Source: Thermomicrobiales bacterium
GTDB taxonomy: Bacteria; Chloroflexota; Chloroflexia; Thermomicrobiales; UBA6265
Direction of reading: 5' to 3'
NCBI GenBank assembly: GCA_023957015.1
Contig: JAMLHR010000007.1
Location: 1-64,000 of the forward strand
DNA: 64,000 nucleotides
Each line of letters starts with the position of its first letter. Position 1 is the first letter of the stretch. Below are positions 26,426 to 35,791 of this stretch, one piece after another. The notes below the pieces were generated by a model. The model searched no databases. It was not told the DNA's origin and saw only the letters and a list, made by a program, of their open reading frames with translations. The translations under genes were made by a program, and so were the position numbers.

Positions 26426-27736
26426 ATGACAGCAACAGCAAAGACAATCGGCGTGATCGGCGGTGGATACGCAGGCCTCACAGCAGCACTTCGTCTGGCG
26501 CAAGCAGGACACAATGTCACCGTCTGGGAACGCGGTGCATTCGGCGGGCAGGCGGCGACCATTCCGCTCGGAGATACTCGCATCGAGATCTTCTACCATC
26601 ACCTCTTCCAGAGCGACACCCACATCCAGGCGCTGGCGGAAGAACTCGGTATCGGCGACAAGCTCATGTGGCTGCCGAGCGATGTCTCCTACTTCGCTGA
26701 TGGCAAGCTTCTGCCGCTTAACGGTGCGGTTGACTTGCTCAAGCTCGATATCATCCCGATCTGGGACCGCTTGCGCGTCGGTATGGTAACCGCCTGGCTG
26801 CAGATACAGAAGGACTGGATGAAGTATGAGGGTGTCACTGCGCACGAGTGGCTAACCAAGGCGCTCGGCAAGAACGCCTATGAGAAGACGCTTGGCGCCC
26901 AGCTAAAGGCGAAGTTCGGCAGCTACTATGACCGCGTCAGCATGGTCTGGTTCTGGGGAAAGATTTGGCTGCGCACCAAGAGCCGCAGGAATCCCCTGGA
27001 GCAGGAGAAGCTGGGCTACTTCAACGGAAGTTTCCAGGTCGTGGCAGATGCACTGGTGCAGGCCTGCCGCGATGCCGGCGTGACGATGAAGGATCAGGTC
27101 GGGATCACATCGCTCGATCAGATCGATAGTGGTTGGGCGGTATCAACCGACACAGGGTGCGAGAATGTCGATCTCGTATTGGCGACCACACCAAGCACGA
27201 TCTTCCAGAGACTTGTTAAGGGCTTGCCGGAGGATTACCAGGCGCGTCTGAACGCGCTGGACTATGAGGGAGCCATCGTCACACTGCTGGAACTGGATCA
27301 CTCCATTACCGACACCTACTGGATGAACATCGCCGATCCAACGATGCCATTCACGGCGGTGATCGAACACACCAACTTCTTCGGACCAGAGAACTATGGC
27401 GGCAAGCATCTGGTTTACCTCAGCAAGTATGTGGAGCAGGATCATCCGTACTTTGGTCTCAGCGATGACGAGATCATGACGGAGTATCTGCCGCATCTCA
27501 AGAAGCTCAATTCATCGTTCAGTGAAGAGTGGATCTCGAAACGCTGGATTTTCCGTGAGCGCGCAGCGCAACCAATCACTCCCCTGCACTACTCGCAGAA
27601 GATTCCCGATCTGAAGACCCCGCTAGACAATCTCTGGCTGGCAAACACAACCCAGATATACCCTGAGGATCGCGGCACGAACTACGCCGTGCGGCTGGGC
27701 GAGGAAGTGGCGAAGCGGATACTGGCGGAGAGTTGA
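26426..27736 (+). CDS. FAD-dependent amine-oxidase-like flavoprotein
   Basis: NAD(P)/FAD-dependent oxidoreductase of the amine oxidase / protoporphyrinogen oxidase-like superfamily, 436 residues. Seen: an N-terminal dinucleotide-binding motif GVIGGGYAGLTAALRL, a second motif WERGAFGGQAAT, EIFYHHLFQSD, and a C-terminal FAD segment LWLANTTQIYPEDRGTNYAVRLGEEVA. Members of this group occur in surface-glycan loci, where UDP-galactopyranose mutase is a distant relative, but the substrate cannot be told. Starts 19 bases after the hppA terminator; preceded by AAGG. Convergent with the MBL gene. Confidence 0.85.
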   Translation: MTATAKTIGVIGGGYAGLTAALRLAQAGHNVTVWERGAFGGQAATIPLGDTRIEIFYHHLFQSDTHIQALAEELGIGDKLMWLPSDVSYFADGKLLPLNGAVDLLKLDIIPIWDRLRVGMVTAWLQIQKDWMKYEGVTAHEWLTKALGKNAYEKTLGAQLKAKFGSYYDRVSMVWFWGKIWLRTKSRRNPLEQEKLGYFNGSFQVVADALVQACRDAGVTMKDQVGITSLDQIDSGWAVSTDTGCENVDLVLATTPSTIFQRLVKGLPEDYQARLNALDYEGAIVTLLELDHSITDTYWMNIADPTMPFTAVIEHTNFFGPENYGGKHLVYLSKYVEQDHPYFGLSDDEIMTEYLPHLKKLNSSFSEEWISKRWIFRERAAQPITPLHYSQKIPDLKTPLDNLWLANTTQIYPEDRGTNYAVRLGEEVAKRILAES

Positions 27737-27800
27737 GGCTTCATAGGTCTCGCTGAGCCTGGACTACTCACAAGCGGGAGGCCGCGGGTACAGTTGAGGT

Positions 27801-28691
27801 CTACGCCTGGTTCCACTTCACGCTGGCATCTTCCACGATCAGATGGATTGCCCCCTGACGCTCGAGATGCGCGAGATATGCCTGCACCGTCGGTCGGAGC
27901 AAGTAATAGGCTTGCGCATCCGGAATAGAGACATTCATACGCTGGAAGAGCTGTTGACAGATTTCATCAGCCAATAGCGGGTGATCGATGATCGCCAGAA
28001 GCGATTCGATCACGGCTTCAATCGCCGACAAGTTGCGGTCAATCAACGGATTGATATCGTCGAGAATCGGTCCGTGACCGGGAACGACCTTCACGGCGGA
28101 GACCCCTCGGGCGGTCTCCATCGCGGCGAGGTGCTCCGTGAGACCGTAGAGATATGGAATCGGGTACTTCTCCAGGGTCACCTCGGGAAAAACAACATCA
28201 GCACAGAAAAAGACACCATCGATCAGGTACCCAAACTGATTCATGGAATGTCCATTCAGGGAAATGGCCTCGAATGTGACACCGGCAATCGTATTCTCGC
28301 CGAGATGAACGAGGCCATCGACCGGGCTCTGCTCAGCGATCAGAAAAGACGTGCGAATCGGATTTGCGGGATCAGCACCACCATAGAGCATGATCGGCTG
28401 CATCAGGGGGTGGCGGAGCGTCATCTCGTCGAGATCCGGGGCGTATACAGGCGCACTTGTACGCTTCACCAGGAATCCGTTCCCGCCAAAGTGATCGGCA
28501 TGACCATGGGTGTTGATGATGGCAGCGATCTCGGTACCCAGTTCCTCGCGCACAAAGCGCAGCCCCTTCCGGGCGGGGGTGTCATTGAGACCGGTATCGA
28601 TGAGAACCGCCCGACCATCGTCCGCCAACACGACGCCGATGTTGGTACCGCCAGGCAATACGTAGACGCGTTCCGAAAGCTGATCTGCCAT
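27801..28691 (-). CDS. MBL-fold metallo-hydrolase
   Basis: Two-metal hydrolase of the metallo-beta-lactamase superfamily. The start chosen is MADQLSERVYVLPG at 28691, with AGGGGAG close upstream; the open frame runs on to 28895 but that part is Arg/Pro-rich and overlaps the pyrB start. Seen in 296 residues: metal motif HGHADH, the later Gly-His-Ser (LNGHSMNQ), CADVVF, and VVPGHGP. After the fold comes a helical C-terminal region of about 80 residues, reminiscent of the wing seen in lactonase and LACTB2-like members. Substrate unknown. Divergent from pyrB. Confidence 0.88.
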   Translation of the reverse strand: MADQLSERVYVLPGGTNIGVVLADDGRAVLIDTGLNDTPARKGLRFVREELGTEIAAIINTHGHADHFGGNGFLVKRTSAPVYAPDLDEMTLRHPLMQPIMLYGGADPANPIRTSFLIAEQSPVDGLVHLGENTIAGVTFEAISLNGHSMNQFGYLIDGVFFCADVVFPEVTLEKYPIPYLYGLTEHLAAMETARGVSAVKVVPGHGPILDDINPLIDRNLSAIEAVIESLLAIIDHPLLADEICQQLFQRMNVSIPDAQAYYLLRPTVQAYLAHLERQGAIHLIVEDASVKWNQA

Positions 28692-28771
28692 GAAACTCCC
28701 CTCATGATTCTGTGACAATGCAACTATAATCGTGCCGGAGTGATTTGAAGCACGCGGGAAGGGTAAAGGCG

Positions 28772-29677
28772 ATGAAGCACATTCTGGCGGTGGATCAGTT
28801 CGAACGACCATGGTTGGAGGGACTCTTCGCCGAAGCCGATCGCATGCGCGCTCTCCCCCGCGATGCTGCACCGCAGCGGGGCAAGATCCTGGCAACGATC
28901 TTCTATGAACCCAGCACCCGAACCCGTCTCAGCTTCGAAAGTGCCATGATCCGTCTCGGTGGCAATGTTGTTAGCACGGAGAATGCCCGTGAGTTCAGTT
29001 CGGCCATCAAGGGCGAGACCGTAGAAGACACGATGCGGATGGTCTCCGGCTATGCCGATGCCATCGCCATGCGCCACCATGAAGAGGGAGCGATCGCTCG
29101 CGCGGTATCGGTCTCCGATGTACCCATTCTCAATGCCGGTGACGGCCCCGGAGAGCACCCGACCCAAGCGTTGCTTGATCTCTATACCATTCATCACGAG
29201 ATCGGCCAGATCGACGATCTCAATATCGTCATGGTTGGCGATCTGAAATACGGTCGTACAGTGCGATCACTCAGCCTCCTCCTCCGCCAGACCAACAACT
29301 GCAAAATCACCTTCGTGGCACCCGATGCGGTTCGGATGCGCGACGATATCAAAGGTGTGCTCGATGCCTCCGGCGTGCTTTGGCACGAGGAAGCCGACCT
29401 GCATGCCGCCATGGAAGGTGCGGACGTGGTCTATCAGACGCGCATCCAAAAGGAACGCTTCGCGTCAGAAGCCGATTACCTGGCGGTAAAAGGCACGTAT
29501 GTGATCGATGCAGAGGCGATGACTCACCTGCCGCAGCACGCGATCATCATGCACCCGCTCCCGCGCGTCGATGAGATCGCTGTGGACGTCGATGATGATC
29601 CTCGTGCAGCGTATTTCCGCCAGGCACGAAACGGTGTCTATGTGCGTATGGCGTTGCTGAATCAGGTACTAGGCTGA
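28772..29677 (+). CDS. pyrB: Aspartate carbamoyltransferase, catalytic chain
   Basis: Condenses carbamoyl phosphate and aspartate, the first committed step of pyrimidine synthesis. Seen in 301 residues: the carbamoyl-phosphate motif FYEPSTRTRLSFESAM, the HPTQALLDLYTI motif, the aspartate-site VGDLKYGRTVRSL and HPLPRVDEI. Start ATG 28772 has GGAAGGG eight bases upstream; the TTG at 28745 does not. No pyrI or pyrC follows. It overlaps the convergent MFS gene by nine bases (29669-29677), so there is no terminator between them. Confidence 0.95.
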   Translation: MKHILAVDQFERPWLEGLFAEADRMRALPRDAAPQRGKILATIFYEPSTRTRLSFESAMIRLGGNVVSTENAREFSSAIKGETVEDTMRMVSGYADAIAMRHHEEGAIARAVSVSDVPILNAGDGPGEHPTQALLDLYTIHHEIGQIDDLNIVMVGDLKYGRTVRSLSLLLRQTNNCKITFVAPDAVRMRDDIKGVLDASGVLWHEEADLHAAMEGADVVYQTRIQKERFASEADYLAVKGTYVIDAEAMTHLPQHAIIMHPLPRVDEIAVDVDDDPRAAYFRQARNGVYVRMALLNQVLG

Positions 29678-31069
29678 GGTCTTCTTGGGTCGCGGCTTCG
29701 GTAACGCCTCCGGACCGAGGCGATGTCGTGGACGGACGCGATTCCAGCGAGCCCAACGCGATTGGCGAGCGTGGAAGACCTGGAAGATACCCAATCCGCC
29801 CACTACTGCCGCCATGACCAGCAAGACATTGACGACGCCGAAGAGGTCGGCCGCTGCTGCCGCGAAGAAGATCGGCACAAACGATACCGTATTGCTGATG
29901 GTGAAGAACGTGGCGTAAACGCGGGCGCGGATCGCCTCGTGACTGCGCTCCTGTAGCATCGTTTGTGACGGCACCAGAATGAACGCGTTGCAGATTCCCA
30001 GGATCGCTGCCCAGATACCGATGAACAGCACCACCGTGTTCACCCGCGCATCGCCACCAACGATGATCCAGTCCAGCACGGATCGCGTCACGGCCATCAG
30101 CACCATCATCAGACCCGCGATTACCATTGAGACGCTAATCAGCCATTGACGTCCGATGCGACGGACCACTCGTGGCACGATCAGCACACCAATGAGGATA
30201 CCGGCACCAGCCGGTGCGACGACCAAACCGATGTCCTCTTTGCTGAGACCGATCACGCTGGTAACGAACTCGGGGCCGAGCGTCGCGATCGTGAGAAACG
30301 TCGTGGAAGCCAGCGTCAGGTAACCGATTGCCTTTAGCAATGCCGGATCCTGAAGGATATAGACCAGCCCTTCCTTCATGTCCGCCCAGAGGCGACGCAT
30401 GGGGTGAATCTCTTCCTCGGTGGGGGTGTGCACTACCTTGGGTGTCTTGGGCAGGGTGAAGACGAGCGCCGCTGCGATCAGATAGGCAACGACGGACCAG
30501 GCAAACATCTGATCCACACCCATGATCCGGATCACGATCGGCCCAGCCGCGGCGAAACCAATGAGTTGGGCGGCGGTATTGGTGAGATTGAAGAGCGCGT
30601 TCGCACTCATCAGTTGTTCTCGACGCGCGACCAGCGGAATCGTGGCACCGAGAACCGGCGCGAAGAACTGACCAGCGATGCCGAAGAGGAAGGTGACGAT
30701 GTAGTACGCGGCCAGGATCGTCTCAACATGCCATCCCGGCCGAATCGTGAGGAAAAGCAACACGGAACCGGCGCGAGCGACATTGAGAATGGCCATCAGC
30801 AGTCGTTTGTTGGAACGATCCGCCAACACACCAGCGATGGGGCCAAACAATACGGCCGGTAGTGAGAACGCCAGGATCACAAGGCTAATGGCTGTGTTGG
30901 CGTTCGGGAGATCGTGGATCTCCACCACATCGCGTACACGGAGAAGCAACGCGAAGTTGATCATGTTCTGCAGAATCTGCGTGACTGCCTGAATCAGCCA
31001 AAGACGCAGGAAGGCGCCGTTCCGGAGAACGTCGCCCATACCGCCTGATGAACGCGGTGCCGCGCTCAC
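29669..31069 (-). CDS. MFS exporter, EntS/MFS_3 type
   Basis: Major facilitator of about 12 membrane helices, 466 residues. Seen: the A-like motif [13 protein letters not shown] after helix 2, a central loop about 215-240 ([21 protein letters not shown]), and a basic C-terminal tail with [10 protein letters not shown]. The sequence resembles enterobactin exporter-like transporters, but the substrate is unknown. Starts with GTG, and its first bases overlap the DUF951 stop (GTGA), so it is the promoter-distal gene of the long minus-strand cluster 29669-36591. Confidence 0.88.
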   Translation of the reverse strand: MSAAPRSSGGMGDVLRNGAFLRLWLIQAVTQILQNMINFALLLRVRDVVEIHDLPNANTAISLVILAFSLPAVLFGPIAGVLADRSNKRLLMAILNVARAGSVLLFLTIRPGWHVETILAAYYIVTFLFGIAGQFFAPVLGATIPLVARREQLMSANALFNLTNTAAQLIGFAAAGPIVIRIMGVDQMFAWSVVAYLIAAALVFTLPKTPKVVHTPTEEEIHPMRRLWADMKEGLVYILQDPALLKAIGYLTLASTTFLTIATLGPEFVTSVIGLSKEDIGLVVAPAGAGILIGVLIVPRVVRRIGRQWLISVSMVIAGLMMVLMAVTRSVLDWIIVGGDARVNTVVLFIGIWAAILGICNAFILVPSQTMLQERSHEAIRARVYATFFTISNTVSFVPIFFAAAAADLFGVVNVLLVMAAVVGGLGIFQVFHARQSRWARWNRVRPRHRLGPEALPKPRPKKTSA

Positions 31070-31296
31070 TGATCGACCTCGGGAGCAATATAGTCCGGGC
31101 CGCGGCTAACAAACGTCTTCAATCGGCGCTCCAGCTCACGGCGCGGCAACAACACGCGTCGACCACATGATGTACAGACCAAGCCGATATCCGCGCCCAA
31201 ACGGACGACCGTCCACTCGAATCCACCGCAGGGATGCGGCTTCCGCAAGCGGACGACATCATCGATGTAGAACGGGACAGGCTCTTTGAGTGTCAT
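31066..31296 (-). CDS. DUF951 family protein
   Basis: Small (76-residue) conserved bacterial protein. Seen: the family core [31 protein letters not shown] is best described by its anchors HPCGG at about 21-25, GADIG at 34-38 and CTSCGR at 41-46, followed by [13 protein letters not shown]. The Cys residues could bind zinc. DUF951 genes usually sit near translation or chromosome-segregation genes. Here it lies eight bases after ybaB and overlaps the MFS start. A six-base-pair hairpin (GGGACT/AGTCCC) lies just upstream. Function unknown. Confidence 0.88.
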   Translation of the reverse strand: MTLKEPVPFYIDDVVRLRKPHPCGGFEWTVVRLGADIGLVCTSCGRRVLLPRRELERRLKTFVSRGPDYIAPEVDQ

Positions 31297-31304
31297 CGGA
31301 GGGA

Positions 31305-31607
31305 CTACATCAGTCCCGGAATCTTCATGCCACCGGTGAGAACACTCATCTTCTCTTCATTCAGCTTGAGCGCCTTCTCCATGGCATCTGAGACCGCTGC
31401 CAGCACCAAATCTTCCAGCATCTCGACATCGTCAGGATCGACAGCGGATGGATCAATCTTGATCGACTTCATCGCGCGCTGACCAGTCACCTCGGCGGTA
31501 ACGACGCCGCCACCAGCGCTGCCCTGCACGATCGTTTCCTCCAACTCCTGCTGAATCTTCATCATCCGATTCTGCATCTGCTGGATCATCTTCATGTTCG
31601 GTTGCAT
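31305..31607 (-). CDS. YbaB/EbfC family nucleoid-associated protein
   Basis: Homodimeric DNA-binding protein, 100 residues. The start at 31607 ([22 protein letters not shown]) has GAAGGAG five bases upstream. The longer open frame lies inside recN. Seen: N-terminal coiled helix with Met/Gln repeats, then [18 protein letters not shown] and [13 protein letters not shown], the YbaB core. In many bacteria ybaB neighbours dnaX and recR; here it lies between recN and DUF951, 46 bases from recN. Likely role: nucleoid organisation or DNA repair. Confidence 0.92.
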   Translation of the reverse strand: MQPNMKMIQQMQNRMMKIQQELEETIVQGSAGGGVVTAEVTGQRAMKSIKIDPSAVDPDDVEMLEDLVLAAVSDAMEKALKLNEEKMSVLTGGMKIPGLM

Positions 31608-31653
31608 GGGTACTCCTTCGTATGGTTGATCTCTATCGGGAAAGTATAGTCGT

Positions 31654-33396
31654 TCACCGCTGCCGGTTTTCGCGATATTCATGAACACGCTGGAGCATGG
31701 CTCTCGCGTTGGCCAGCGACTCCGGTGTGGCCGGGATACCATCCAGCATCGCCGCCAGTTCATCCTCACGGCTGAGCGGGTCGAGCTCCTCGACCTCAGA
31801 AACTACGCGGCCGTCATGCTCGTGTTTGACGATGCGGAAGTGCTTATCGGCAAACGCCGCAATCTGTGCCAGGTGGCTGATAACGATCACCTGATGCGTT
31901 TCCGTCAGACTCCAAAGCTTTTCGCCCACCATCTGACCGGAGCGCCCACCGACACCGACATCAATCTCGTCGAACACGAGTGTCGGTGTCTCATCGACCT
32001 CACTCAGTATCGACTTGATCGCCAGCATGATACGAGCGGTTTCCCCGCCGGAGGCGATCTTGCCGAGTGGTTTGAGCACCTCACCCACATTCGGGGCAAT
32101 CAGGTACGTCACCGAATCGATACCGGAGGTGTCGACGGAGACGGTGCGATCGTCCGCCAGTCGCAATCCATCGGCATTCGCATGCTGCTCCACGCGAATC
32201 TCGATGTCGGCATTTCCCATCCGGAGATCGGCGATACTGGCCTCGATAGCTTCGGCGAGTTCCTGCGCGGCCCTCTGCCGAGCTGCCGAGAGCGACATCA
32301 CCGCTTCGGCCGCACTGCGACGTGCGTCTTCGAGTCGTGCGAACAGTACCTCCGGATCAAGACGCTCGTCATTGAGGTGTTCCAACTCCACGGAGGCGGA
32401 ATCACGATACGCGATGACCTCCTCCAACGTCGCACCATACTTCCGGCGTAGCGTTTGGAGACTGTCCAGACGGTCATCCACCCACTGCAGGCGCTCGGGG
32501 TCGCCCTCAATGCCCTCCGCGTAATCACGGATATCACGAGCCAGGTCTTCGGCCAATAGAAGAATCTCGGTGGCCCGTTCGGCTAACTGCTGCGATCCGC
32601 TATCCATCGTCGCAATTGAGGCGAGATCATGCTCCGATTGCCGAAGCAAAGTGATCGCGTTGATATCCCCGGCCTCGCCTACCAGTGCCTCGACGGCGCC
32701 AAAGGCATGCGTACGCAAGGCATCCGCGTTTTGCAGCACATCACGCTCGCGGGCAAGGCTGACATCCTCGCCGATAACGGGTGCGATTTCGTCGATCTCA
32801 TTGATCTGGTACTGGAGCAGATCACGACGTTGTTCGCGTTCGCGCGCACCGGAACTGACCTCATCGAGCGCTCGTTTTGCGGTTCGCCAATCCACGATCT
32901 CCCGCGAAGCCGACTCTCGCAGTTCCTCCAGGCCGGCGTAACGATCGAGAATGCGCAGCTGTTCGTCTGGACTGAGAATGCGGAGATGATCGCTCTGACC
33001 GTGAATATCAACCAGATAGCCACCGATCACACCCAACTGACCAGCGGGCACGAGGCGACCATTGATCCGCGATGTGGAGCGTCCGTTGGCCTGAATCTCG
33101 CGCGTCAGAATAAGCGGATCGACAGGATCGTGCTCGATGCCAATCACTTCGAGCGCTTCCAGAATCCGCTCGAACCCGATTGCGGGTAGCTCAAACTGAC
33201 CCTCGATCAGCGCGGATTTCGCTCCGGTGCGAACCAGATCGCTACTAACCCGAGCACCGAGCACGGCACCGAGCGCATCCAGCAAGATCGATTTACCCGC
33301 ACCAGTCTCACCGGTGAGGGCATTCAGACCATCCTGAAACCGGATGCGGGTGTGTTCGATGATGGCAAGATTCGTGATCGAGAGCTCAAGGAGCAT
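31654..33396 (-). CDS. recN: DNA repair protein RecN
   Basis: SMC-like ATPase of double-strand-break repair. Seen in 580 residues: LLELSITNLAIIEH at the start, Walker A GETGAGKSIL, paired coiled coils either side of a short hinge, the ABC signature LGKIASGGETARIMLAIK-type region, Walker B LVFDEIDVGVGGRSG, and the D/H-loop VISHLAQIA. Length is typical. It is nine bases downstream of a small unknown gene and upstream of ybaB. No clear SOS box is seen near it. RBS AGGGCG lies about six bases before the ATG. Confidence 0.96.
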   Translation of the reverse strand: MLLELSITNLAIIEHTRIRFQDGLNALTGETGAGKSILLDALGAVLGARVSSDLVRTGAKSALIEGQFELPAIGFERILEALEVIGIEHDPVDPLILTREIQANGRSTSRINGRLVPAGQLGVIGGYLVDIHGQSDHLRILSPDEQLRILDRYAGLEELRESASREIVDWRTAKRALDEVSSGAREREQRRDLLQYQINEIDEIAPVIGEDVSLARERDVLQNADALRTHAFGAVEALVGEAGDINAITLLRQSEHDLASIATMDSGSQQLAERATEILLLAEDLARDIRDYAEGIEGDPERLQWVDDRLDSLQTLRRKYGATLEEVIAYRDSASVELEHLNDERLDPEVLFARLEDARRSAAEAVMSLSAARQRAAQELAEAIEASIADLRMGNADIEIRVEQHANADGLRLADDRTVSVDTSGIDSVTYLIAPNVGEVLKPLGKIASGGETARIMLAIKSILSEVDETPTLVFDEIDVGVGGRSGQMVGEKLWSLTETHQVIVISHLAQIAAFADKHFRIVKHEHDGRVVSEVEELDPLSREDELAAMLDGIPATPESLANARAMLQRVHEYRENRQR

Positions 33397-33405
33397 GGGA
33401 ACGCC

Positions 33406-33702
33406 CTACTCGGCCTCAAGCACGGTCTGCGGATCCCATTCCTGGACGGCGATGGGGTGATGCTCCATTTCGCTCATGAAGTCATAGCGCTCCATCACTT
33501 CCCTGATATCCTGCGCGTTGCGGGCTCTCCAGAGGGTGAAGTGGCGCTCATCGTTCAGATCGGGCGAGAACGTCTTGATCCAACGCGTATGGGCATCCCC
33601 GGTGGCGTGATCACGGGCCAGCTCCGCCAGGCGTGTCGGTGGGAACACCTCATCCTCTGGGACATCTTCACGTGGCGTGTGCACAACGATATAGAGCGGC
33701 AT
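33406..33702 (-). CDS. Small hypothetical protein, possible dimeric alpha-beta barrel
   Basis: 98 residues, family not securely recognised. The pattern MPLYIVVHTPRE, then WIKTFSPDLNDERHFTLWRARNAQDIREVMERYDF, described here as strand-helix-strand-strand-helix over residues 1-75, resembles ferredoxin-like folds such as DUF4242 proteins. No Cys. His-rich MEHHPIAVQEW near the C-terminus. GGAGAG precedes the ATG. It sits between the ricT-like gene (20 bases) and recN (9 bases), so it is part of the cluster. A stress or metal role would be a guess. Confidence 0.65.
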   Translation of the reverse strand: MPLYIVVHTPREDVPEDEVFPPTRLAELARDHATGDAHTRWIKTFSPDLNDERHFTLWRARNAQDIREVMERYDFMSEMEHHPIAVQEWDPQTVLEAE

Positions 33703-33722
33703 TCTTCTCTCCGTTCAAGTAA

Positions 33723-34805
33723 CTAAGGCGTTCGGTTCGATTCGTTGGGACGTCGCTGCCGGCGACGACGGCGACCATCGGCCTGGGCTGTATCATCGCC
33801 ATCGCGACGATTATCACGACGTGGAGCGCTCGATTCACCCAAGACTTCAGCAGCGGGAATCGTGCGTATTTCGTTGGAATCGTCCAGACGGACCGTGACC
33901 AACTCCTTCAAAACCTGTAACGAGATCACCATACCGGTACCTTCGGCCGTCTGCACCGGCGTACCGAGTCTCGGCAGGATACGTTTGGCTTGTCGATACT
34001 GCTCGTTCTCGTAGCTCAGACAACAGAGTAGGCGACCGCAGAGACCCGAGACCTTCCCCGGGTTCAGACTGAGATCCTGGTTCTTGGCCATGCCCATGCT
34101 GACATCCGGATAGTACGGCAACCAGGATGAGCAACACAGCGATCGACCACATTTGCCGAGTCCACCGATCAGCCGAGCCTCGTCACGCGGACCGACCTGA
34201 ACCATACTGACCTGAACTCGATATTCCTGCTCCAGCCATTGCTTCACATCATCGGCAGAACGTGCCTGCTGATCGGTAGAGGAGTAGCTGAAGTTGAGAT
34301 GCTGGCCATCGAAGCTGAACTCGGCGGCTATCGCCTTGATCTTGAGATTGTGATCACGCGCGTAAGACCCACCGCGCTTCACGATCTCGGCGCTCAGTTT
34401 TCGCCGTTGCTCAATGCCCGCCACATCGTCATCCGAAAGGAGCCGTACGATTGGTTCCAGATCACCATCGAACTGATTGAGCAACATCTGGCGGGGGGAG
34501 ATCACCACTCGCGCGGCTTCCTCACCGCGTGATGTGCCAACGACGACCCATGAGCCGACGCCGATCTCCTCCTGATCAACCTCGTAGAAATAGACGCGAC
34601 TGGAATCGCGGAAACGGACACCGATAGCGCGAGCGGAGTCGCCACCCAGAGCAGTGACGGCCTCGTGTTCCGTATGGCAACTACAGTTACCGACTTGCTC
34701 GCCGTTCTCCAGGCGCTCCTTGAAACGCTCGCGCGCAAACGCACGGGCCTCATCGACGCTATGCTGCCATGGTTTGCCGGGATCTATTGTTGGGAACTCT
34801 GCCAT
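33723..34805 (-). CDS. PSP1-domain protein, RicT/YaaT-like
   Basis: Relative of B. subtilis RicT (YaaT), which with RicA and RicF carries Fe-S clusters and directs mRNA maturation by RNase Y. Seen in 360 residues: an N-terminal extension of about 55 residues with NCSCHTEHE, then the PSP1 domain starting GVRFRDSSRVYFYEVD. The Cys-rich core reads GLGKCGRSLCCSSWL and SGLCGRLLCCLSYE. The tail is Arg/Asp-rich (RRRRRQRRPNES). Its start overlaps the end of holB by 22 bases. The holB-yaaT order also occurs in Bacillus. The extra N-terminal Cys-x-Cys is unusual. Confidence 0.9.
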   Translation of the reverse strand: MAEFPTIDPGKPWQHSVDEARAFARERFKERLENGEQVGNCSCHTEHEAVTALGGDSARAIGVRFRDSSRVYFYEVDQEEIGVGSWVVVGTSRGEEAARVVISPRQMLLNQFDGDLEPIVRLLSDDDVAGIEQRRKLSAEIVKRGGSYARDHNLKIKAIAAEFSFDGQHLNFSYSSTDQQARSADDVKQWLEQEYRVQVSMVQVGPRDEARLIGGLGKCGRSLCCSSWLPYYPDVSMGMAKNQDLSLNPGKVSGLCGRLLCCLSYENEQYRQAKRILPRLGTPVQTAEGTGMVISLQVLKELVTVRLDDSNEIRTIPAAEVLGESSAPRRDNRRDGDDTAQADGRRRRRQRRPNESNRTP

Positions 34806-35791
34806 TGCAGCACCATTGTTTGTAATGCCAGCTTTGGACGCACATTGGCGTCTAGATCACTGAAACATGTATCGATACTCTTGAGCGCCAGCAATGCCGC
34901 TGTTGATCGGTCGTCACTGCGGCTCTCCAGACTGGTCAGGAGTTCGTTGCGCCACTGGTGCTGAAGGGCAGCCAACCGCGCGTAGACCGCATTGCGATCC
35001 TTGCCAAACGCCTCACCGAGCCGTGTTGCCTCAATGAGCTGATTATACCTGTCGGCCTCGATCCAACGTTGCGTCTCGGTGTACAACTCGCGTCGCTCGG
35101 CCAGGATCGTGGCGTCTGCAGCGGCCCGCACTGCCCAACCGGGACGCCCCTCACTGGCATCAGCGACAACGGATGCCTGCTCCAGTTCGACGCCCTCTGA
35201 CCGCAATCCCTCGGCAATGATAGCCGTCGGCACTGGCTGGAGTTGAATAACCGTTGATCGACTCCGAATCGTCTCAAGGAGGAGCTCGGAATCCGACGTC
35301 AGCAGGATGATAACCGCATATGGTGGTGGCTCCTCCAGTGTCTTCAGAAACGCTTCCTGTGCGGTCTCCTGCATCGTCTCAACGTCATCGACGATCACGA
35401 TCCGGTAGCGAGATTCGAGTGGCTGCAACGCCAGGCCGGCGGAAATCGCCCGGACCGTGCTGATATTCAATGTGAGATTGCGGGAAGTCGAGGACTTCTC
35501 GGCAACCTGCTGCTGAAGCGCGAGATTCCACTCGCTGACGTCGGGGTGCGATCCGCGCGTGATCCGCAAGCAGGATCGACACGCCCCACAGGCTACACCA
35601 GGATTAGGCGGGTCCGTGCAGAGCAACGCCTGAGCAAACGCAATAGCCAGCGTCCGCTTTCCCAGCTGCTGATAACCGGACACGATGTAGGCGTGATGCG
35701 GGCCACGTGTGACCGCAGCCTTCAGTTCGCGCACGGCATGGGAATGGCCCCAAATCGGCCAGGTGCCATCACCGGCACCGGAGTCGCTCAT
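34784..35791 (-). CDS. holB: DNA polymerase III subunit delta'
   Basis: Clamp-loader subunit that helps place the beta clamp on DNA. Seen in 335 residues: AAA+ fold starting WGHSHAVRELKAAV, a degenerate P-loop SGYQQLGKRTL, the zinc module CGACRSCLRITRGSHPDV, the Walker B-like VIVDDVETM, LKTLEEPPP and the sensor/SRx motif IRSRSTVIQLQP. Delta' does not need ATP hydrolysis, so the degenerate P-loop is expected. Starts as ATGA overlapping the NERD gene stop; overlaps the next gene by 22 bases. Cluster order matches holB-yaaT of Firmicutes. Confidence 0.94.
   Translation of the reverse strand: MSDSGAGDGTWPIWGHSHAVRELKAAVTRGPHHAYIVSGYQQLGKRTLAIAFAQALLCTDPPNPGVACGACRSCLRITRGSHPDVSEWNLALQQQVAEKSSTSRNLTLNISTVRAISAGLALQPLESRYRIVIVDDVETMQETAQEAFLKTLEEPPPYAVIILLTSDSELLLETIRSRSTVIQLQPVPTAIIAEGLRSEGVELEQASVVADASEGRPGWAVRAAADATILAERRELYTETQRWIEADRYNQLIEATRLGEAFGKDRNAVYARLAALQHQWRNELLTSLESRSDDRSTAALLALKSIDTCFSDLDANVRPKLALQTMVLQWQSSQQ

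Noticed and set aside
28692-28895. N-terminal extension of the MBL hydrolase
   Set aside because: Arg/Pro-rich, overlaps the pyrB start, and a proper start with ribosome-binding site exists at 28691.
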